A stretch of 42,558 bases of DNA from an uncultured Pseudomonadota bacterium (lineage in GTDB: Bacteria > Pseudomonadota > Alphaproteobacteria > UBA9219): assembly GCA_903824505.1 (NCBI GenBank), contig CAIJXG010000097.1, positions 1 to 42,558 on the forward strand. The letters are read 5' to 3'. Both the position numbers and the translations under genes were made by a program. The notes under the pieces are model-generated. The model was not told where the DNA came from. It saw nothing but the letters and a program-made list of their open reading frames with translations, and searched no databases. Shown here in pieces: positions 42,469 through 42,558 of the stretch; the first letter of the stretch is position 1; every line of letters starts with the position of its first letter.

Positions 42469-42558
42469 TATACTCGGGCCCCTTCGGGCCCCGACCTTTT
42501 TGTCCGCGCAAAAGGCGCATCAGCTTCGCTGCGTCCGTGTTTTGCACGGAATCGAATC
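42469..42558 (+). repeat. Dispersed palindromic intergenic repeat, copy E (cut by window end)
   Basis: This copy starts TATACTCGGG in the same orientation as copy A. The left arm is a strong hairpin GGGCCCC-TTC-GGGCCCC. The 43-bp core follows exactly, and the window ends within GGAATCGAATC before the right arm. It lies after ftsI. Confidence 0.93.

Noticed and set aside
2815-42558. CRISPR array formed by the repeated sequences
   Set aside because: Copies are thousands of bases apart, in both orientations, with no regular spacers and no cas genes.
1-42558. tRNA or rRNA genes
   Set aside because: I looked for TTCGANNC-type T-arms and rRNA signatures in the intergenic gaps and saw none that fold into a tRNA.

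Overview
The window is one 42.6 kb chromosomal segment of an alphaproteobacterium of roughly 50-55% GC. The phylum call rests on an RcdA-family (DUF1465) protein, alphaproteobacterial-type MraZ, RsmH and FtsZ, a ribbon-helix-helix protein of a mainly alphaproteobacterial family, and two exact CtrA boxes (TTAA-N7-TTAA). I cannot name the genus. Coding density is high, but many intergenic gaps carry copies of a palindromic repeat.

Layout. 1-555: the 3' end of an unidentified gene and a proline-rich hypothetical ORF ending in a nested hairpin. 812-4778: a methyl-accepting chemotaxis protein, a repeat, a HAD phosphatase and CCA tRNA nucleotidyltransferase. 4981-11424: one giant gene (2147 aa) for a membrane-anchored coiled-coil protein, with a CtrA box and a GANTC palindrome upstream. 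11610-13636 (-): a two-gene unit for a NiFe-hydrogenase/complex-I-like small and large subunit; the large subunit has lost the NiFe-ligating cysteines. 14055-15098: rcdA behind a second CtrA box, convergent with a cyclophilin. 15176-19169 (-): TauE/SafE transporter, an AT-rich methyltransferase, pyrC and pyrB. 19292-23167: a BioC/NDUFAF5-like methyltransferase lacking its SAM-binding segment, then phosphomannomutase, a Wza-like export protein and a beta-barrel protein, which look like a polysaccharide unit. 23232-27439: miaB, a lone purQ, a degenerate GGDEF protein and rho.

27440-29600 is an accessory patch between rho and glyA. It holds two full and one short repeat copy, a parDE toxin-antitoxin pair with a replaced toxin C-terminus, an RHH regulator and a small drug/metabolite-transporter-like gene broken by a TGA codon. 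29646-36439 carries a divergent glyA, an orphan nuoE, mnmA, lpxC, an endonuclease/phosphatase-family gene, holA and an AmpD-like amidase. 36436-42366 is a rearranged division cluster: ftsZ (-) is divergent from mraZ-rsmH-ftsL-ftsI (+), whose ATG/TGA codons overlap. The shared intergenic region carries three perfect TCCCA boxes at 10-bp period, the expected MraZ operator.

The most unusual feature is the dispersed intergenic repeat of about 119 bp: five long copies (one cut by the window end) and three short hairpin derivatives. The long copies share an invariant 43-bp core, are bounded by TATACTCGG/CCGAGTATA, occur in both orientations, and never lie inside a gene I accept as real. A second 3'-end repeat follows the giant gene and overlaps the end of ftsI. 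The CtrA boxes, RcdA, the division cluster and the degenerate c-di-GMP-type protein point to Caulobacter-like cell-cycle wiring, with the giant coiled-coil protein as a candidate new member. That link is inferred.
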